Source: Endomychus coccineus (lineage: Eukaryota > Arthropoda > Insecta > Coleoptera > Endomychidae). Taken from it: a stretch of DNA of 64,000 bases. This document shows, in pieces, positions 1-10,967 of the stretch. Under the pieces are notes generated by a model. The model was not told where the DNA came from. It saw nothing but the letters and a program-made list of their open reading frames with translations, and ran no database searches. Both the position numbers and the translations under genes were made by a program. The stretch lies in contig OY294068.1 of assembly GCA_958510875.1 (NCBI GenBank), forward strand, positions 191,604,315 through 191,668,314. Direction: 5' to 3'. Position 1 is the stretch's first letter; the number at the start of each line of letters is the position of its first letter.

Positions 1-2519
1 CCTTGTTCACTTACGCTACGAAATAAACGGATTCGTGTAAGTTTTCATTAAATTAACACGAACCTTCAACAGTACAACTTTTATTGTATTTCAATCTCAA
101 AGTACTACCCTCATTCGGTTCTGGAACCGGCTCGCGAAAGTACAAGATACGTGGAAGAGTCTCGCTTGGCTTTAAATAAATTAACAACACCGACACATAC
201 TGCATGGTCACACACAATTCACAGAATTTAAGAAGTGATTTCGTATTGTTTCGATGAGAAAACCGGTTTTTTACATCAAAAAGCGAATGTGGTGCAACAA
301 AGGACTCCTTATATTCGTTCTAAAGAATAAATAAAACTTTTGCTTTACTGTCGCGATTTCAATATTGTGGTGTAACGTGTAACGTATGGGTTACTAGCTA
401 CAACCCCGCCTCGGGCTTGTGACATCACAATCGAGCGTTCAGGCCTTGTACTACAGAGGGTATTGACCACACATGTTCGGAACCGGTTCGAACCAGGTTA
501 TGGATGGTTCAGGACCGACTCATGACTATTGTCAAATCACTCGAAATCCATCTTTTAGCAATAATCTCACAATCTTGATCATAGCAGTGATATTTGCAAC
601 TAGTATGTTAATTAAAAAAGAGTATTGTAGTTTCGTCGCAAAATTGTTATTTGAATGGCTTTCACAACCATTCTTCCAAACATTAAAGGAACACTCAATG
701 CAGTTTTTCGAAACTTCATATAAGCAGTTCAGGATTTTAAAATCCGCGGAGTAAGCAATTGGCTGTAAGCACCGTTATGTTGTAATAACAAATGAATATT
801 GAGGTGAGACACATGTCTGTCACAATGTCAGTAGGGTATGAAAGTATTTGCTGATACATAGACAAAATTACCAGCTATCAACACGGTGATGTTAGAAAGA
901 TTCAAGTTAGTCAGGGGACCATCGGAAACATCTGCCCGAAAGAAGACCCCGACAAATTGATATATATTATTAACTAAACTCTTACTGAGTTTATTTTTAT
1001 TTATTGATTATTATTAATGCTTCCGGCTAGCTTTTAATTTATTGATTATGAATAATAATGAACTTTCTCTTTTTATATTATTTTATGGAATTAAACACAA
1101 TATTCTTTGAATGTTAAAAAGTTTCTATATTTAAATCTCTATGACTCTATTTATCTCAGGGTTTCAAATTTACAATTTAGTTTTATGTTCTAAGCATAGA
1201 ACTAGCTTTAACCTCAAAACTATTCAATATTAATAGTTGTTTACAAAATTACAAACGACAATCTTTCTTTCAGATTTACAAATAACACTACAATGGAAAT
1301 ATAATAAACAAACTTACTTTTAGTTTATATCCAAAAGTGTGTTTAACTATGTTGGCAATTTTCGATTTAATTCTTTTATAATTTCGTTGATGATTCACTT
1401 TTACACAATACTATGCTTTTTCACAATAATCACAGGTAACTAATTTGGATTACTTCTTCTTGAGACTCAGGAACTGTTGATAATACTTTGTTTTATCCTT
1501 TTAGATAAAACATGAAACTTTTCGATGCTTTATTTAAATTATTGATGAATGGCAATCGTTGGAAATTTCTTCTTAATTGGAGGTTATTACAGCCTTTTTA
1601 CTGGATTCAGATACTTGGATAATCGTTGACTTTATATAAAATTTATTAACTTTGGTTTCTTTGAACCTATCGAAGTTTGGAACACTTTCGTTCAATTGGA
1701 GGTTATTATAGGTTATAAAATTTTGGTGAGTTGCAGTAGTACTTTCAGTCTACAGATGTAATGGCAAACTGAACTTCTTTACTTTCAGATTCGTTTTTAT
1801 AGGCCTCCAAAACCGACGCTACTTTATGTCATAATCAACCTATGAGAAGCTTTCTTTTCAAATCAAGGATGCCAAGTTAATTGTTGTGAAACTGACACAA
1901 GTCTTCATTGTTACCAGATTGACATTGGAAATTCCTATTGACCAATCAGAATTTAGTATTCTTTACTTTTTGAATTATTTGAGATTTTCAACTTATTTTA
2001 ATTGTTAGTGATTCCTTCTTTTTAAATTAATATTGCCTACATTTTTCCCCACACTTTGGTATAATATAACCTATGATTGGGTTATTATTAATATGATTAT
2101 TCCCATATTTATGGTTTTCTTGACAGTTACTTATTCTTAAATCTAATACATATCATATTATATCAATAACATTCTTTTAACATTACATAACTCAAATTTA
2201 CTAATCCTAACTTACATCTATAACATTATTCAATGTTTTGTACTATCTCATGATAGTTTTGTAATCATTTTACTTATGATTTATGATTTCGTTACACTGA
2301 ACGTTTCTTCACTTTCACTGAAGTTCTTGTTTATCACATCTTATACTATTACATCGTTGTTTATTATGTTTTACATTGTTAATATTAATATCCTAACTAT
2401 TATTTAGCTTTTATTATTGTTTTTAATTCCATAAAATATTTTTTATTTGATCTTTTCTGATTTTCATAGTTCGGTAAGTTATTATTTTTAAATTTTTATT
2501 GTCTATGAAATGAAATCAT

Positions 2520-2520
<1 letters not shown>
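1..2520. other. AT-rich stretch, no recognised gene
   Basis: I see no splice-flanked coding segment or transposase/RT motif here. A 93-codon open frame at 473-754 encodes nothing I recognise, has a hydrophobic stretch in the middle and no family motif, so I treat it as chance. A 15-base word (AATTGGAGGTTATTA) occurs twice, near 1578 and 1694, hinting at an old internal duplication. If the neurobeachin exon at 56.7 kb is correctly placed, this stretch would be intronic or beyond that gene's 3' side. Confidence 0.5.

Positions 2521-2524
<4 letters not shown>

Positions 2525-2595
<71 letters not shown>
2525..2595. repeat. (TA)n microsatellite
   Basis: About 71 bp of uninterrupted TA dinucleotides in AT-rich flanks. 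It is a simple sequence repeat, likely length-polymorphic. Confidence 0.97.
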
Positions 2596-2597
<2 letters not shown>

Positions 2598-3018
2598 CAT
2601 ATCAATGTGCTACAATTTTGCTAACAAAAGGAGGGTTGAGGTGTAAGTAATCTACGGATCGGGTATTTTTCACAATATATTTCAGAATGCCGCTTTTTAC
2701 TGTCCAAGTATGCATCCCTCCTACCTTGCCACAGTTATTTTTATACTGATCACACATCGTCATCACAGTAAAATATATGCATCCCATGTAACGCAATATT
2801 GCAGTAAGGACTAGGTAGATTTGGATACCGTTTTTACCATTTGATGATGCATAACTCCCCGATTATTCTTTTTAACAGATATGAACATGATTTGCATCGA
2901 AAAAAGGAAAGGTGAAGTATTAAAGATGGCGAATTCTTAAAGGTGGCTCGCAGTTAAATTGATGTTCAGTTACTTGAAGAACTGCTTAAGTATGAATTGA
3001 GAATTATATGATTTAAAT

Positions 3019-3070
3019 GGGGGGGGGGGGGCTCCAGACTTGTACAGCCTACGACCTTAATCCGACACTG
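3019..3070 (-). mobile_element. hAT-like transposon terminus (solo end)
   Basis: Read on the minus strand this begins CAGTGTCGGATTAAGG and runs into a 13-base C run (a G run at 3019-3031 on the plus strand). A CAGTGGCGGATTAAG-type start followed by a C- or G-rich subterminal block is typical of some hAT-type element ends. A related end lies at 13567. No partner end or transposase is visible nearby, so this is probably a truncated copy. The superfamily assignment is inference from the end sequence only. Confidence 0.5.
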
Positions 3071-4470
3071 TTCATACACTATGAACAGCTTAATGTGATA
3101 ATCTTCCTATATCAGTTCATTGATATAATTCTTTGTTAATTTTATGGCGTTAATTATATTTTACTTTGTTCCAGACATCGTGAAAGAAATATTATGCACA
3201 CGAAAAATTCGAATACGAGATTTTGAGGATTATTCACGTTTTACATCCCATTGAGAGAACATGCCAGTTCCGTTCATTTGTTTCTATGCTGGTGTCTATT
3301 GGTCATGCAACATTTTACCAGATCCGGAATTATGATTTTGGAAAACTAGATATTTCAAAAATTTGTGTTTTCAACTTATATTATGATAGCAAAAAAATTA
3401 AAATAAGTTTGCATAAAAATATAAATGTTCTTCATTCAATATACAGGATGTTTACGAATGATACTTACGTTGTTTTAAACAGGGTGTTCAGAGAGTAATT
3501 TTAAGGGGGTCTTTCATATAAAATTTTTCGATTTGGGACCCTCCCTGCGCAGTATATTTCCCATATACATAGTGAGTGGACAGGACAGTTTTGCCAACTT
3601 TTTTTGAGTAGGGCGAAACTTTGGTGTGTGGATCCCACTAATCAAATGCCGATTTTAGGTAGAATACTTATTGATGTTCAATCAGCAAACCCCTCCTGGA
3701 ATATTCTGTCAGAACTTTTTTATCCCAACATGTAGACTAATTCTTTTAGAAACTTTTCTATCTATCCTATTTCATTTTTTTAGTATATAGAGCCATTATA
3801 GAGTTTACGAATGAATAGAACAAGAATTGTTCGAAATACTGTCCATCATACTGTTCACATACCAGCATTGGTATCGAATTTTTAATTTAATTTGAAACAT
3901 GTGAGATTCTTTGTTGCAGATTGTCTACTGAGAAATTCCAGAAATTCAGAAAACAAATTTTCAATGATAAAATTCCACATAAACGTAACAATACTGATCC
4001 GCCACTTAAACGAAGATCGGAAACGGATCTACTGTAAACGTATCGTTTATCTATTTTAACGGAGAAGGGTGGAAATAGTATGCCATCAAGAGAAATGATG
4101 AGGTTTAAAAGGACATCTTACGCAATAGCTTCGAGACAAATGAGAAACCGTGGCACTCCCCCGTTATTTCAGTAAACCAAATTCCTTGACGCAAACACAC
4201 GGATCGACTAGACCAAAAGCACTTCAATCTATTTTAAACCCTATTAGGAACACCTTCAGATGATACAGCAGCAGGATAATCCTACGTCGACTTGTTATTT
4301 AGAACTAGGGCACAGATTTACATCATGAAGCAATTCAATCAAGCATGATTTAGATTGTTTCCGCTTCTCAGATTGATTGAATCATTGAAAACATTGACTA
4401 ATTATTTATACAATTGAGCCGAAAACGGTTACAAGTTCCCCTAAATAATGACAAGATTTAATCACTATTT
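3071..4470. other. No recognised gene; isolated TIR-like word
   Basis: No coding similarity recognised. A TATACAGGATG word at about 3441 followed by GGGTGTTCAGAG at about 3482 resembles mariner-superfamily inverted-repeat starts, but I found no matching partner and no transposase. Confidence 0.4.
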
Positions 4471-4479
4471 GATAAGAAC

Positions 4480-5009
4480 TTAAACTTTCTCGTTGTATGA
4501 TTTCTACAGTTTCGCACGCAGTCCACATAAACACTCTTCGTAGCGAATTTGGGTTACTCAAGTTAGTGAGTTAGTGTAAGGGGATGAATATGAGTACTTG
4601 GTGACTAGATTTGGAGTTCCACAGGGTCACAATTTTGGTCCGATGTTTTTTTAATGTGCATAAATGGTCTATATAGAGTAATAGAGTCACATACCTGTTT
4701 TTTGCAGATGACTTGGAAATATACATTTTAATGAGAGATATGAATGACTTTTCAATTACACATTAACAGGATTTATTGGCAAGAAGAGCATTATACTGTT
4801 TGAGTCCGTGATCTGGGAGTTATAGTTAATCGTGAACTATAGTTTAGGGCTCACATAACAAGTATTATAAATAAGGCTAGGATGTATTGCTTTGTTGTGC
4901 AGAATACTCAGCAGTTTGATAATATCCATTGCGTTTTACTCAGTATTCGTTACGACCATACTCGATTATGCATCTTCCGTCTAAAGCTCTCATTATTAGT
5001 ATCAAAAAT
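4480..5009 (+). pseudogene. LINE reverse-transcriptase relic, 5' part (Jockey/CR1-like)
   Basis: Conceptual translation across frame changes gives the order of blocks of a non-LTR reverse transcriptase. A segment like TVSHAVHINTLRSEFG comes first, then GVPQGS (about 4615-4632), LFLMCINGLY, and the catalytic FADD at 4701-4712, followed by a thumb-region block with LGVIVN and further fragments. Stops and frameshifts are frequent, so it is dead. The frame is interrupted at 5009 by the Penelope-like element and resumes at 6764. Assignment to the Jockey/CR1-like group rests on the FADD context and the downstream C-terminal motifs. The exact clade is uncertain. Confidence 0.75.
4993..5009. repeat. 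17-bp target-site duplication, left copy
   Basis: TTATTAGTATCAAAAAT here is repeated exactly at 6764-6780. The two copies flank the Penelope-like element, and the LINE sequence continues across them. This is direct sequence evidence for an insertion with target duplication. Confidence 0.9.
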
Positions 5010-5600
5010 TAATACACAATTCTCGGGAAATAGGTCACATTAACACATATATTTTTATTTTTACCCTCGTCTTTACGTACGTTTCGGTCTCACGACCATC
5101 ATCAGAAGACTTATTAATACAATAACCTGATTACTTAGAAATACTGTAATAACACAAAGCGTCCTTATCGCACAAATTTCGTTTAAATGCCAACGTCGCG
5201 AAACGAACGGAGACATGAAATCGGAACTATAACACAGCAATGTTGCAGCGTAAAAATTAAAAATCCACTATTAAGTAGAATCATCAATAAATACGAACAC
5301 ATTTCTGCGAGAGACTAACAGACAAAGAGTTCTATCCTCTTTGCTAACAGACGATACCATCTCAAGTGTTCATTTAAGCGCCAGATGTCATAATTTATTA
5401 GGTGATAAAAGAAGGTCTCTGGCCTGTGAGAAATACTTTAGACAATTCTACCTAAAGTAAACTTTTACATTATAAGGACGTAAGTAGGAATTTGCAAGAA
5501 TATTAATTAATTAAATTAGTATAAATATGACTTAGTGTTTGAACGTCACTCCTATGATTAACAGACTTGGAGTCACGTTTTATATGAATCATCTCCAGAA
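5010..5600 (-). repeat. PLE1 left inverted arm
   Basis: Reverse complement of 6150-6742. It contains an inverted copy of the ORF's last codons, the 3' UTR and the ribozyme-bearing terminal repeat. The junction with the sense copy is at 5600/5601, where the sense frame starts abruptly. Confidence 0.9.
5069..5110 (-). ncRNA. Hammerhead ribozyme motif (PLE1, left arm)
   Basis: On the minus strand the order is GTCTT (stem I), CTGATGA core, a GGTC/GACC stem II with a GTGA loop, then GAAA. A tiny stem III follows (CG-TA-CG), with the cleavage-site nucleotide A after U and AAGAC closing stem I. All conserved core positions are intact. Very short stem III is known for hammerheads of Penelope-like elements. 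Self-cleavage is predicted, not shown. Confidence 0.85.
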
Positions 5601-5601
5601 G

Positions 5602-6247
5602 TCTTACAGACCGCGCGGTTAAATTGTCCCACCCAGAGGACCGTCCCAAAAATCTAAAAATTGTTCGTAATACACTGGAATTGAATGGCTACCCAAAAAC
5701 TTTTTTCAATCCTATTATTAAAGAGAGAATAAACAAAATTTATAATGGAGCGTCATATAAAAATAACGTAAAAGGTAATTCAGACAATTATATAACTTTA
5801 CCATACATTCCGGAGACCTCAGAGAAAATTAAGAAATGTTTGAAAAAGTATGCGCATAAACCTACTAACTGTGTTGGGAAATATTTCTCAAATCTAAAAC
5901 CTGTAATTCCTAAAGATAAACAAACCCACACAGTATACAAATTAAATTGTTTAGATTGTGATGGGACCTATACTGGTATCTCTAAACAATATTTACAAAA
6001 AAGAATGTATGGCCATAAGTATAGCACAAGAAACAAAAACTTAGAAAATTCCACCGCGCTTGCTAAACATTGCTTTGATTATAACCATCAATTTGATTAC
6101 AAGAATGTTAATATTTTAACTAAGGAAACCAATTATTATAAAAGATCTATTCTGGAGATGATTCATATAAAACGTGACTCCAAGTCTGTTAATCATAGGA
6201 GTGACGTTCAAACACTAAGTCATATTTATACTAATTTAATTAATTAA
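5602..6247 (+). CDS. PLE1 ORF fragment: RT C-terminus plus GIY-YIG endonuclease
   Basis: About 207 residues are open to the TAA ending at 6247. The N-terminal part (SHPEDRPKNLKIV onward, with LELNGYPKTFF) matches the RT C-terminal region of Penelope-like polymerases. The C-terminal part has the GIY-YIG layout: TVYKLNCLDC, DGTYTGISKQYLQKRM, GHK, and later ALAKHCFDYNHQFD and the catalytic-region LEMIHIKRD. GIY-YIG nucleases nick target DNA for priming. It lacks the RT palm, and the start is not a real initiator because the frame begins at the fold-back junction. Relative to the copy at 21.7 kb it lacks four residues after CLKKY. Non-autonomous, but otherwise intact. Confidence 0.88.
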
Positions 6248-6742
6248 TATTCTTGCAAATTCCTACTTACGTCCTTATAATGTAAAAGTTTACTTTAGGT
6301 AGAATTGTCTAAAGTATTTCTCACAGGCCAGAGACCTTCTTTTATCACCTAATAAATTATGACATCTGGCGCTTAAATGAACACTTGAGATGGTATCGTC
6401 TGTTAGCAAAGAGGATAGAACTCTTTGTCTGTTAGTCTCTCGCAGAAATGTGTTCGTATTTATTGATGATTCTACTTAATAGTGGATTTTTAATTTTTAC
6501 GCTGCAACATTGCTGTGTTATAGTTCCGATTTCATGTCTCCGTTCGTTTCGCGACGTTGGCATTTAAACGAAATTTGTGCGATAAGGACGCTTTGTGTTA
6601 TTACAGTATTTCTAAGTAATCAGGTTATTGTATTAATAAGTCTTCTGATGATGGTCGTGAGACCGAAACGTACGTAAAGACGAGGGTAAAAATAAAAATA
6701 TATGTGTTAATGTGACCTATTTCCCGAGAATTGTGTATTAAT
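6150..6742 (+). repeat. PLE1 right arm (sense)
   Basis: Sense-oriented 3' part of the element: end of the GIY-YIG frame, roughly 390-bp 3' UTR, ribozyme and the terminal CCTATTTCCCGAGAATT sequence. It pairs along its full length with 5008-5600. Confidence 0.9.
6640..6681 (+). ncRNA. Hammerhead ribozyme motif (PLE1, right arm)
   Basis: Stem I 5' strand GTCTT is at 6640-6644, CTGATGA core at 6645-6651, stem II GGTC-GTGA-GACC at 6653-6664 and GAAA at 6665-6668. Minimal stem III is at 6669-6675, the cleavage-site A at 6676, and the stem I 3' strand AAGAC at 6677-6681. It is core-intact and sits about 390 bp after the ORF stop. The predicted function is processing of element RNA. Confidence 0.88.
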
Positions 6743-6763
6743 TCATACGTGGGTCAAGAATCT

Positions 6764-7100
6764 TTATTAGTATCAAAAATATAATATTGAGCGAATACAA
6801 AATAAATTCATGAGATATCCGTATTGCAAAGAAAATTACGGCATATATTTATGACTCTTTTATTGCGCAAATATAACTTGCAGACATTAGAAAACAAGAG
6901 GAAGGTTTCAGCTATTGTCTACCTCTTCAAATAATTACACAATTACGTCGACGATCCACAATTGTTGTCGTTCATATGTTTTATGTTTTGATGCACCTTC
7001 TTATCGAATCAGCACTGCAAACGCTTTTTAAGCACCCCTCGTATAAATTGTTATGATAACGCACCGGTAAATGTGCTATTTCATCTTAATCGGTGATGTA
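6764..7100 (+). pseudogene. LINE reverse-transcriptase relic, 3' part
   Basis: Resumes the LINE interrupted at 5009. Just before the insertion the frame reads about DYAS..W; after it come IERIQNKFMRYPYCKENYGIY and then an AQIQLADIRKQEEG-like block, with LYDA-like breaks. These are the C-terminal motifs of Jockey/CR1-like polymerases. It fades out near NAPVNVLFHLN at about 7090. Stops and shifts are present. The first 17 bases are the right copy of the target duplication. Confidence 0.72.
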
Positions 7101-7635
7101 ATCGAGCAAATACATTTTTGGAGCGAGTTTGCCGAATCAGAAATGCTTCTTGGTAATGTCAGAGCTTCACGACAACAACCATTTGCTGTACATGAATCCA
7201 TACTGGCCATTTCAGAAAATTTGTACTTTGCCATAATGTGGGGGGCATATTTGAAAACACTAGTGTTATTGAATGCTAATGATCTGAATCACTGAAATTT
7301 GCAATTGAAGCTATAGCAAAACTAAAAGTTAAGCGGTATTGACAGCAAAATTTAATTGTCCAAGCTTTCTTTCGACTTATTTTATTCGGTTCAGTTAATC
7401 AATTAATTCTTTTTAATAAAACATTGCACTACTATTTTCAAATCAATTTTTCTCGAAAATTTTAAAAGAATATCTTTCAAGAGCAAAATTCAATCACTAT
7501 ACCTAAATATCGTGTAAATAAAAAAATGATGCGCCACCCCTGACACAAAATTTCGTTCACCGGTACCGCATAAAAAATTCTTGCATCGATAATAGCTAAA
7601 TTGTCAAAATCGAAAGATTGACATATTATGGTTCC
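7101..7635. other. No recognised feature
   Basis: Between the LINE tail and the dispersed repeat I recognise no family. A short open frame at 7071-7295 starts inside the LINE tail and continues past it without motifs. Confidence 0.4.
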
Positions 7636-7639
7636 TGAG

Positions 7640-7735
7640 ATATAAAACGATCTTGGAAGCGCTGTAGCTCTTTTTTGAAGCATTTCCGGACATTTATGTT
7701 GGTGTGAAAATTTTCCTTATTTTTTAGTATATGAA
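7640..7735 (+). repeat. Terminal fragment of a mariner-type transposon family
   Basis: The stretch containing GCTGTAGCTC and GCATTTCCGGACAT, followed by a T-rich block, recurs at 15265-15350 (plus) and at 9360-9420 (minus). At the last site it lies next to a transposase relic and a TACAGAGTGG end. I take it as the 3' subterminal part of that transposon family. Confidence 0.6.
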
Positions 7736-7846
7736 CCTCCTCAAGTATGACGTATGAATTTCCGGAAATCTTGAATAATCCTAGGAAGCTTCGATATTTC
7801 CACAATATCCGATTTAAACCACGAATCATAAATTGATAATCTTGTA

Positions 7847-7880
7847 TTGTTTATTCTCTATTCATTCAAGAGAATAAACA
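7847..7880. other. Short perfect hairpin
   Basis: TGTTTATTCTC and GAGAATAAACA form an 11-bp stem with a loop of about 11 bases. No T-run or gene context gives it a role. Confidence 0.5.
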
Positions 7881-7919
7881 TTAAGAGCGTCGTGATGGAA
7901 TTCTGATTTTGTATCTTTA

Positions 7920-8345
7920 TAAGTCTGCATTGATGCCTTCTTGGACATTAGAGGGGGCTTTTAACAAGACCTCCAGGAGCTCTATCAAACAAGCGGCGGA
8001 GAGACATGGTATCCCGGGAGAGCTATTAGGGTGGATTATGAACACCCTTGAAGGTGGACACCTTACCACGATGTGGTAAGTTTATACTCTGAAAGAGTCT
8101 GTATCAGAAGGGTGTCCACAGGTGAAGGTACCTTTTTATGAAAATTGGTCGTGGATGAGCTACTAGTAGGTTAAATTGTGCTGGTATCAAGGTGGTAAGT
8201 TATGTTGATGACATCGCCGTACTCTCCAGAGGAGTCTACGAGGGTACCTTGCATGAACTTGTTCAACAAGTCTTGATAATTACTTAAGTCTGGTGTAGAG
8301 AGTTAGAGAAAACAAACTTTCCATTCAGCCTAGAAAACTATCGTT
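7920..8345 (+). pseudogene. R1/LOA-like LINE RT palm fragment
   Basis: Translation with frame corrections gives LEGAFNKTSRSSIKQAAERH (RT block A), GIPGELLGWIMNTLEG, then a SVSEGCPQ-type block B, VVDELL-like sequence and the catalytic YVDD at 8201-8212 (YVDDIAVLSRGV). This is the palm of an R1/LOA-type non-LTR retrotransposon. The frame stops near 8345 in the fingers/thumb linker, and the matching downstream thumb appears at 10085. The LINE therefore seems split by about 1.7 kb of later insertion(s). Frameshifts make it a pseudogene. Confidence 0.8.
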
Positions 8346-9340
8346 ATCATCTTCTCCAGAAGGTACAAAATGCAAGACTCTTTGCATTGAACTTTCCATT
8401 AAGCCCGCTACCATCTCAACCAATCTCAATACCAATCTTTATGAAAATAATGGATTCAGATTTAAAAGGTTCAAAGTGAAATAATGGAATATTTTTTACA
8501 CTGGATGTTGTTTGTGTATTTTCAAGACTTCCACCATTTGAGGGCTTCCAATAGAATTGATAAATATTCGTTTCCAAGTTTGACGACAATATTCTGCTAA
8601 GCTTATTGCGAATTGGAGCATCCATTAATAATAATTGCAAGAGTTTATATTTGTGATGTTCCACGACGGAACGACAACTGTGATTAAAAATAAAATACGA
8701 CTTATCCAACTTTGTTCGCCTTAGAGGAAGGGCTTATTTTGTAACTAATTCATAAGCTGATATGTTGATGCAAAGCAACCATATTAATTATTGCGAATTA
8801 TATTCGTTCTCGTTGTCAATTTGATGAAAGGCTGTTGATTATCACCTACAACAGAATATAGAACAAAATAGTACTAAGTATAATGGACGATATCGACATT
8901 AAGCTAATTGTCCAATCATAAAATGAAGTAATGGAAACGTGACTATGTTTGTTTTAACAGTCTTTGCATAATTAGTTTCACAAAAGCTTAAAGTATACAA
9001 CTTCAGGGATAGTTACTGTTTAAACAAAACTGTATTACCCGAATTTCAGCTCTAAACAAAACTTCGAATTTATAACGTGGCTTAGGATCGTCTAAAGCTT
9101 CTTAGGCGGTGGAAGCAATAATAAGGACACACGAGAGTTCAGCTTGTTAAGCGGTGAAATTAATGCTACACAGCTGGTCATAAAATACATACTTTGCGAA
9201 TTAGCACTATCAGATTCAAATTGATGAAATCAGGATTCTGTTACGGACTTCTGACTCTGATCAACATTCCTCCAAAATATCTTGAATGAAAAGCTTATCT
9301 GTCTTAATCTGTCGACCAGCTGACCAGTCTCGCATTGAGG
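8346..9340. other. Insert within the split LINE, unassigned part
   Basis: About 1 kb between the two LINE halves that is not the 9.3-kb transposase relic. I recognise no coding motif. The 97-codon minus-strand open frame at 8416-8709 has no family signature. Confidence 0.4.
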
Positions 9341-9342
9341 TA

Positions 9343-10010
9343 TACAGAGTGGACGAAAAAATAAGAATAAAATTTCATATCAAAATATGTCCGGAAATGC
9401 ATCAATAAAGAGCTACGGCGCTTGATTAATAATTAATAAACGAATCATAAAACCATTATTAACGAATAATTATAAAATAGGCTGGAAATGTCCGCCATAC
9501 ATGTGAATGCAACTTTCTAACCGATTCCTCATGAACGTTCTCGTACTCGTTCAAAGAAGCTTTCCTTATTTCGAATTATCTCTTGTTCAAGAGGATCCTC
9601 GTTTTCAATTGGAACCGAGTCCATTGATTTCAAATAACCTCAAAGAAATCTGAGCTGTTTAAGCCGGGTGAACGAGCCACAAAACTGGACCGTTACGGCC
9701 TATCCACTTCTGAGGGAAAACTAAATCTATATGATTTCGAACAAACTGGGGAGGTGCTCCATCATGCATAAACCAACTTGCTAATCTAATTGCGAATGAC
9801 TGAATATCTAGGAGTCTGTGAGGTCGATTCCCAAATTAATCAAATATGTTTCACCGTTTAAGCGACGCGGCATTATAAAAGGTCGAATTAAATGATTTAC
9901 GATTTTCCCTTTATCGAAATGTTTGTCTGACCGTTGTGGAAATTTACAATTCCTTCAAGCGTGAAGCCGGATCAATGAACAAAAGTTTCCGAAAAAAATT
10001 GCAGCCTTGC
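9343..10010 (-). pseudogene. Mariner-superfamily transposase relic (DUF4817-type lineage)
   Basis: On the minus strand, with many stops, the order matches the transposase at 31.0 kb. A GFTLEGIVNFHN block comes first (near the first catalytic D), then IRPFIMPRRLNGET, WFMHDGAPPQFVRNHI with the second D, and FPQKWIGRNGPVLW, with the third-D block degraded. The 3' end at 9343 reads TACAGAGTGGACG preceded by TA at 9341-9342, the expected inverted-repeat end and TA target of this superfamily. It lies between the two halves of an R1/LOA-like LINE. The 5' end was not resolved. Confidence 0.72.
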
Positions 10011-10084
10011 ATCCAATGTATATTCGAAATAATCAGAATAATAATGCAAATAGACCATAAATAAGCGAGTAGAGTAGAGGAAGA

Positions 10085-10440
10085 CGGTATGTACATTCGT
10101 TTCTACAAATCTACCATTGTAGGTTTTACCCGAATGAGGAAACTAGAAGGAGTAGGTCCACTAACCCACCAAGGGACCAACTTCCAGCTGGCGGGAGAGG
10201 TTAAATATCTCGGAGTAATCTTCGGCTCTAAACTAACATCGAACCCAACATCTTGTAAAAGTCGAAAACAAGGCCTTGGCGACATTGATGCTAACCAGAC
10301 GCTCACACGTAAAGACGTGGGGGTTAAGTCCCAAAATGTCTTATCGGACATACACCATTGTAGTAACCCATAATCACATCTTTGGTATAGTGAACAAAGA
10401 TAATCCAGAGAATGACTACGGGTGAGTTTAACATGGTATA
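10085..10440 (+). pseudogene. R1/LOA-like LINE thumb region
   Basis: Reads KSTIVGFTRMRKLEG, then PLTHQGTNFQLAGEVKYLGV and IFGSKLTSNP. After frame changes come blocks like VPKCLIGH and PIITFGIVNKDNPEN. These are the RT thumb (EVKYLGV) and following region of the same LINE type as 7920-8345, in the same orientation and correct order. The 25.6-kb minus-strand fragment carries the same later block (NVVLDI, GIVDKDNPEN). A pseudogene. Confidence 0.78.
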
Positions 10441-10966
10441 TAAGAACTTCCTTTTCTTAGTATAATGGGGGCTATGAAAACAGCATTCATGATAGTAACA
10501 TTGGACCTACTGTCTCATCGAAACGAAGGGTCCTTCTTTGGTTTGCAAGGAACGCCAGCCATAACTTAACCGAAAATAGTTTGATTTGCTGGTTTATAGC
10601 AGAAGTCCCGTAGGGAACTTGAACATAGGAAACAGATGGTTGGAATTACACTTGAGTACAAAATGTGATGTATGGTTTAATAGTCACTACATTGTACTTA
10701 TAGTAGACCTATATAAGCTCTGTTAACTACACGATAACTGTCATATCTATGAACTGTAACTTATACTAGACTTTCCCTACTACGTAATAAACTATTCATA
10801 TCCAGACTCAAGATCAATTCGTACCTATTTTATGTAGGTTGTCCCAAGTGCATGACAATGATCTACCATTTACGCGGCACGTTTTTGAATCAAGTTCAAG
10901 CTTATCATTATTATTACCATTGTGGTCCTTTAATACGTACGCCGAAGCCTTTTGCGCCCTGTGTCA
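10441..10966. other. No recognised feature
   Basis: Sequence between two oppositely oriented LINE fragments. Nothing recognised on either strand. Confidence 0.4.
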
Positions 10967-10967
10967 T

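Larger units (their letters stand above)
5010..6763 (+). mobile_element. Penelope-like element PLE1, fold-back copy
   Basis: The element is a 5'-truncated Penelope-like retroelement carrying the end of the RT region and a GIY-YIG endonuclease. The left arm (5008-5600) is an inverted copy of the right arm (6150-6742). Both are 593 bp and look essentially identical by eye, so they would form a giant hairpin around a roughly 550-bp loop. Inverted partial copies joined to a truncated element are a known habit of Penelope-type elements. A 17-bp direct repeat flanks it. The unpaired tail at 6743-6763 (CATACGTGGGTCAAGAATC core) recurs near 58.5 kb and 39.75 kb and is probably part of the family's 3' end. 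The near identity of the arms suggests a young insertion. It sits inside an older LINE relic. Confidence 0.92.

Noticed and set aside
473..754. 93-codon open frame as a small membrane protein gene
   Set aside because: One hydrophobic stretch but no family motif, no splice or promoter support, and such lengths arise by chance in this much sequence.
2602..2796. 64-codon minus frame next to the (TA)n tract
   Set aside because: No motif; it is bounded only by chance stops.
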